NCBI RefSeq assembly: GCF_000527175.1 | Contig: NZ_AZUR01000001.1 | Span: 4,217,001 to 4,281,000 of the forward strand | Reading direction: 5' to 3' | Length of the DNA stretch: 64,000 nucleotides | Source: Pseudogulbenkiania sp. MAI-1 | Lineage (GTDB): Bacteria; Pseudomonadota; Gammaproteobacteria; Burkholderiales; Chromobacteriaceae | Shown: in pieces, positions 61,489 to 64,000 of the stretch | Position numbering within the stretch: the first letter of the stretch is position 1 | Layout of the letters: every line of letters starts with the position of its first letter | Notes under the pieces: model-generated | The model's input: only the letters and a program-made list of their open reading frames with translations | The model's database searches: none | Told to the model about the DNA's origin: nothing | Made by a program: the position numbers and the translations under genes

Positions 61489-62217
61489 ATGCCACGGTTT
61501 TTTATAGACGGGGATCTCGCCCCCGGTATGACCCTCGCCCTGCCCGACGGCGTGTTGCGCCACGTGCAGGTGCTGCGCCTCAACGCCGGCGACGCCATCA
61601 CGCTGTTCAACGGCCGCGGCGGGGAATACCCGGCCACGCTCACCCAGGTGCAAAAGCGCGAGGCCGAATGCGTGCTGGGCGAGTTCGCCGACGTGTCGCG
61701 CGAGTCGCCGGTGTGGCTCGGGCTGGCGCAGGCCATTTCCGGCGGCGACAAGATGGAATTCACGCTGCAGAAGGGCGTGGAGATGGGGGTCAGCGTGTTC
61801 CAGCCGCTCGCCGCCGAGCGCTCGGTGGTGCGGCTCTCGGGCGAGCGCGCCGACAAGCGCGTGGCGCGCTGGCAGGAGATCGTGGTGGCGGCCTGCGAGC
61901 AGTGCGGCCGCAACAGCGTGCCCGAGGTGCGGCCGATCCTGACACTGGCCGAATGGCTGCGCGAGCTGCCGCCGGCCGACGCCCACCTGGTGCTGTCGCC
62001 GCTCGGCACGCAACGGCTGGCCGACATCGCCACGGCACCGGCCTCGGCCTGGCTGATGGCCGGGCCGGAGGGCGGGCTGTCGGCGCGCGAGGAGGGGGCG
62101 GCGATCGAGGCCGGCTGGACCCCGCTCAAGCTCGGGCCGCGCATCCTGCGTACCGAGACCGCGGCGCTGGCGGCGGTGGCGGCGATCCAGGCGGTGTGGG
62201 GCGACTACCGCGGCTGA
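61489..62217 (+). CDS. rsmE: 16S rRNA (uracil-1498-N3)-methyltransferase
   Basis: Methylates U1498 of 16S rRNA. The 242-residue SPOUT-fold enzyme has the N-terminal PUA-like part (LRHVQVLRLNAGDAITLFNGRG), then QAISGGDKMEFTLQKGVEMGV and ACEQCGRN, and the C-terminal SAM-binding knot MAGPEGGLSAREE and LGPRILRTETA. Length is normal. Confidence 0.95.
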   Translation: MPRFFIDGDLAPGMTLALPDGVLRHVQVLRLNAGDAITLFNGRGGEYPATLTQVQKREAECVLGEFADVSRESPVWLGLAQAISGGDKMEFTLQKGVEMGVSVFQPLAAERSVVRLSGERADKRVARWQEIVVAACEQCGRNSVPEVRPILTLAEWLRELPPADAHLVLSPLGTQRLADIATAPASAWLMAGPEGGLSAREEGAAIEAGWTPLKLGPRILRTETAALAAVAAIQAVWGDYRG

Positions 62218-62240
62218 GCGGAGCTTTCGCCTCTCCAAAC

Positions 62241-62269
62241 AAAAAGGTTGGCTTCGGCCAACCTTTTTT
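62241..62269. terminator. Bidirectional terminator after rsmE
   Basis: GGTTGGC-TTCG-GCCAACC hairpin with five A residues before and six T residues after, serving rsmE and probably the convergent zinc-ribbon gene. It is the same hairpin as at 60404-60434. Confidence 0.88.
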
Positions 62270-62288
62270 GATTCCGGGGACGTCGTCC

Positions 62289-62840
62289 TCAGGCCGGCTT
62301 GTAGACCAGCTTGCCCTCGAACAACAGCTCGCTGTCGCTCAGGCACAGCTGGCCGGCCGGGGGCAGGGCGCGCTCGAACACGAAGCGGCGGCCGTCGACT
62401 TCCAGCCAAGCGCTGATCGGCGTGCCGTCGAACTGGCCCAGCACTTCGCTGGAACGGGTGATCTCGGCGTTGTTGGCCAGCCGGATGCCGGCGCGCGGCG
62501 CTTCTTCCGGCACCGACCAGTCTTCCTGCAGCTGCGGCTCGGGCAGGTTGCGCAGCGCCAGCTTCAGCCAGATGCGGAACAGCCACAGCGGCATGCGCAC
62601 GCGGTGCACGCGCTTGTCGTCGCTGATCACGCAGGTGACCGGGAAGCGGCGGTGGCAATCGGGGCATTCCGCCTCGGCCGCCAGCACGATCTTGTCGTGC
62701 AGCAGGCGGGCCAGCCCCTCCATCTCGCGCGCCGTGACCATGCCGTGGCAGTGCGGGCAGGCCTTGGCGAAACGGCTGATGCGGTTGCCGTTGGGGAAGG
62801 TGAGGGGCAGGAAGCGGGAAATTTTCTGGGGCGTCGTCAT
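62289..62840 (-). CDS. Zinc-ribbon protein of unknown function
   Basis: A 183-residue cytoplasmic protein. A zinc ribbon is formed by CPHC (Cys28, Cys31) and CPDC (Cys59, Cys62). The C-terminal half is beta-rich (IRLANNAEITRSSEVLGQF, WLEVDGRRFVFERALPP). No family name recognised. It lies about 75 bp downstream of the mutarotase gene on the same strand, so it may share its transcript. Confidence 0.65.
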   Translation of the reverse strand: MTTPQKISRFLPLTFPNGNRISRFAKACPHCHGMVTAREMEGLARLLHDKIVLAAEAECPDCHRRFPVTCVISDDKRVHRVRMPLWLFRIWLKLALRNLPEPQLQEDWSVPEEAPRAGIRLANNAEITRSSEVLGQFDGTPISAWLEVDGRRFVFERALPPAGQLCLSDSELLFEGKLVYKPA

Positions 62841-62915
62841 GGGTCTCGAAATCAGGCTCGGCCGCCGTTACGGAGGCGGCGGCAGCCGATCATTATAGCG
62901 CGTGTCGGCGCGCTG

Positions 62916-63770
62916 TCAGGTGCTGGGCTGCGGCGTCAGGCGTGTGCCCAGGGTGTGGCTGGCTCCCGGCGCCAACAGCCGCGCGTCGCGGCCGGCGTTG
63001 GCGGTCTCGACGCAGACGAAGTGGCGGTAGCCGTCGTCCGGCAGATCGGTGAGCCGCGCCGACTTGGCGATCCACGGGTTCCACACGATGCTGCTGGCGG
63101 AGCCCGCGGCCTCGACGGTGACGCTGCGTTCCCAGGCGGCATCGCGCAGCGTGAGCGGGCCGGCGGGGTAGGCGATGCTGTCGATCTCGCGGTCGAAGCG
63201 CAGCGGCTCGGTGCCGAAGCGCGCCTCTTCCGCCTGCAGCTGGTCGTAGTACGGCGCGCCGGCGAGACCTTCCAGCGTGACGCGCCCGATGTCGCCCACC
63301 GCCAGGTAGCTGTGCAGCGCGGCCGACAGCGGCGTTGCGACGGAACCGGTGTTGCGCGTGGTCAGGCTGATCCCGACCGCGTCATCCAGCCGCAGGGCGA
63401 GGCTGGCTTCCAGTGCGCCGTGGCGCGGGCCGGCGAGGCGGATGTCGAAGCCGTCGGCGTCGCGCGTCACCTGCTGCAACTCCCACACTTGCTGGCGCGC
63501 CACGCCGTGGGCCGGGGCGCTGGCGTCGTCGGGATGGGCGCCGAACCACGGCCAGCACAGCGGCACCCCGCCGCGGATCGCCTTGCCGGGCTGGAACACG
63601 GCGGCGGGCGACAGGTAGAGCAGCGGCGTTTCGCCGTGGCGGGTGTAGTCGAGCAACTGGCCGCCCAGCAGCGACAGCCGGGCGCTGAAGCGCTCGTGTT
63701 CGAGCGTGAGCAGGGTGACGCCGGGAGCGAGTTCGCTCAGGGCGGCGCCTTCGGGCAGGGTGAGGGACAT
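62916..63770 (-). CDS. D-hexose-6-phosphate mutarotase (YeaD family)
   Basis: A 284-residue aldose-1-epimerase-fold protein of the YeaD group, which interconverts alpha and beta anomers of hexose 6-phosphate. Recognisable are LLGGQLLDYTRHGETPLLYLS, GKAIRGGVPLCWPWFG (substrate Arg) and AHGVARQQVWEL (catalytic His) and, near the end, VVWNPW-type IVWNPWIAKS with the later ETAN. Length is normal. A better start upstream of 63770 is not seen. Confidence 0.92.
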   Translation of the reverse strand: MSLTLPEGAALSELAPGVTLLTLEHERFSARLSLLGGQLLDYTRHGETPLLYLSPAAVFQPGKAIRGGVPLCWPWFGAHPDDASAPAHGVARQQVWELQQVTRDADGFDIRLAGPRHGALEASLALRLDDAVGISLTTRNTGSVATPLSAALHSYLAVGDIGRVTLEGLAGAPYYDQLQAEEARFGTEPLRFDREIDSIAYPAGPLTLRDAAWERSVTVEAAGSASSIVWNPWIAKSARLTDLPDDGYRHFVCVETANAGRDARLLAPGASHTLGTRLTPQPST

Positions 63771-63866
63771 GGCGACTCCAGGGAAAACGGGCGGGTCTCG
63801 ATGGTAGCGCACCGGCCGCGTAGCCGCAGTGCTACATCGCCCGCCCGCCTCCCTGGGCGCACGGAT

Positions 63867-64000
63867 TTACTTCAGGCTGCCGGCGAGGAACTGCTGGAGG
63901 CGCTCGCTCTTGGGGTGGTTGAACACCTCGTCGGGATGCCCTTCCTCCTCCACCCGGCCCTGGTGCAGGAACATCACGTGGTTGGACACTTCGCGCGCGA
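63867..64000 (-). CDS. ABC transporter ATP-binding protein, amino-acid type (cut by window edge)
   Basis: The last 43 codons of an ABC ATPase; the rest lies beyond the window. The end VSNHVMFLHQGRVEEEGHP then DEVFNHPKSERLQQFL matches the C-termini of polar-amino-acid importers such as GlnQ and HisP. The first residues shown (SREVSNHV) belong to the region just after the H-loop. Confidence 0.85.
   Translation of the reverse strand, partial: AREVSNHVMFLHQGRVEEEGHPDEVFNHPKSERLQQFLAGSLK

Overview
The window is a GC-rich chromosomal segment of a betaproteobacterium, most likely a member of the Neisseriales (Chromobacteriaceae-like). The grounds are the gene families present (WaaA/WaaC, PyrB with a separate PyrI, TctDE with TctCBA, RlhA, Cfa, a PQQ-type cluster, a VgrG module) and the codon and GC style. 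No 16S rRNA or other typing gene is in the window, so the family is inference. The edges cut two genes: an M48 lipoprotein protease on the left and an ABC ATPase on the right.

Layout. 0-2.4 kb: protease, rubredoxin, a MITE-like element, and thiD-thiE. 2.4-7 kb: waaC-waaA (minus) and a WaaE-like glycosyltransferase with a nucleotide-sugar epimerase (plus) diverge from a 500-bp gene-free region that holds eight perfect or near-perfect DnaA boxes. Four parS-like sites (2361, 20511, 35642, 56318) are spread over the window, so this looks like origin-proximal DNA. 7-10.4 kb: secreted proteins (isomerase-like, cupin, YdjC-type deacetylase, cytochrome c). 10.4-15.5 kb: a noncanonical PQQ-type cluster with pqqA, pqqD and pqqE but no pqqB or pqqC. 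Its pqqE is tightly coupled to a 31-residue membrane peptide, a PuuD-like membrane protein, a SerC paralogue that has lost its phosphate-binding residues, and a short dihydroorotate-dehydrogenase-like protein; a NarL-type regulator lies upstream. I regard this as the best candidate for an undescribed system.

15.7-29.4 kb is mainly housekeeping: cfa, a CorC/HlyC-type protein, ung, rhodanese, pcm, thiC behind a TPP riboswitch, a YIP1-like protein with a MarR regulator, GNAT, Spo0M-like, leuA and ycaQ. 29.5-31.4 kb holds four small genes of unknown function, partly AT-rich. 31.5-37.3 kb: DUF2789, rlhA, SpoIIAA-like, GST, MazG-like and HD-GYP genes. 37.5-48 kb: a chemoreceptor, pyrBI behind a leader-peptide attenuator, and the tctDE two-component system divergent from a solute-binding protein and tctCBA.

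48.9-55.7 kb is a T6SS VgrG island: VgrG, a LysM-muramidase effector, two paralogous exported putative immunity proteins, and the remnant of a second effector copy between them. A 32-bp identical terminator-hairpin sequence lies at each end. 55.7-64 kb: a large indolepyruvate-ferredoxin-oxidoreductase-type enzyme under a promoter whose spacer is a 16-bp palindrome, then rarD, an inositol-phosphatase-family gene, rsmE, a zinc-ribbon protein, a hexose-6-phosphate mutarotase and the cut ABC ATPase. I saw no tRNA, rRNA, CRISPR array or intact insertion sequence.
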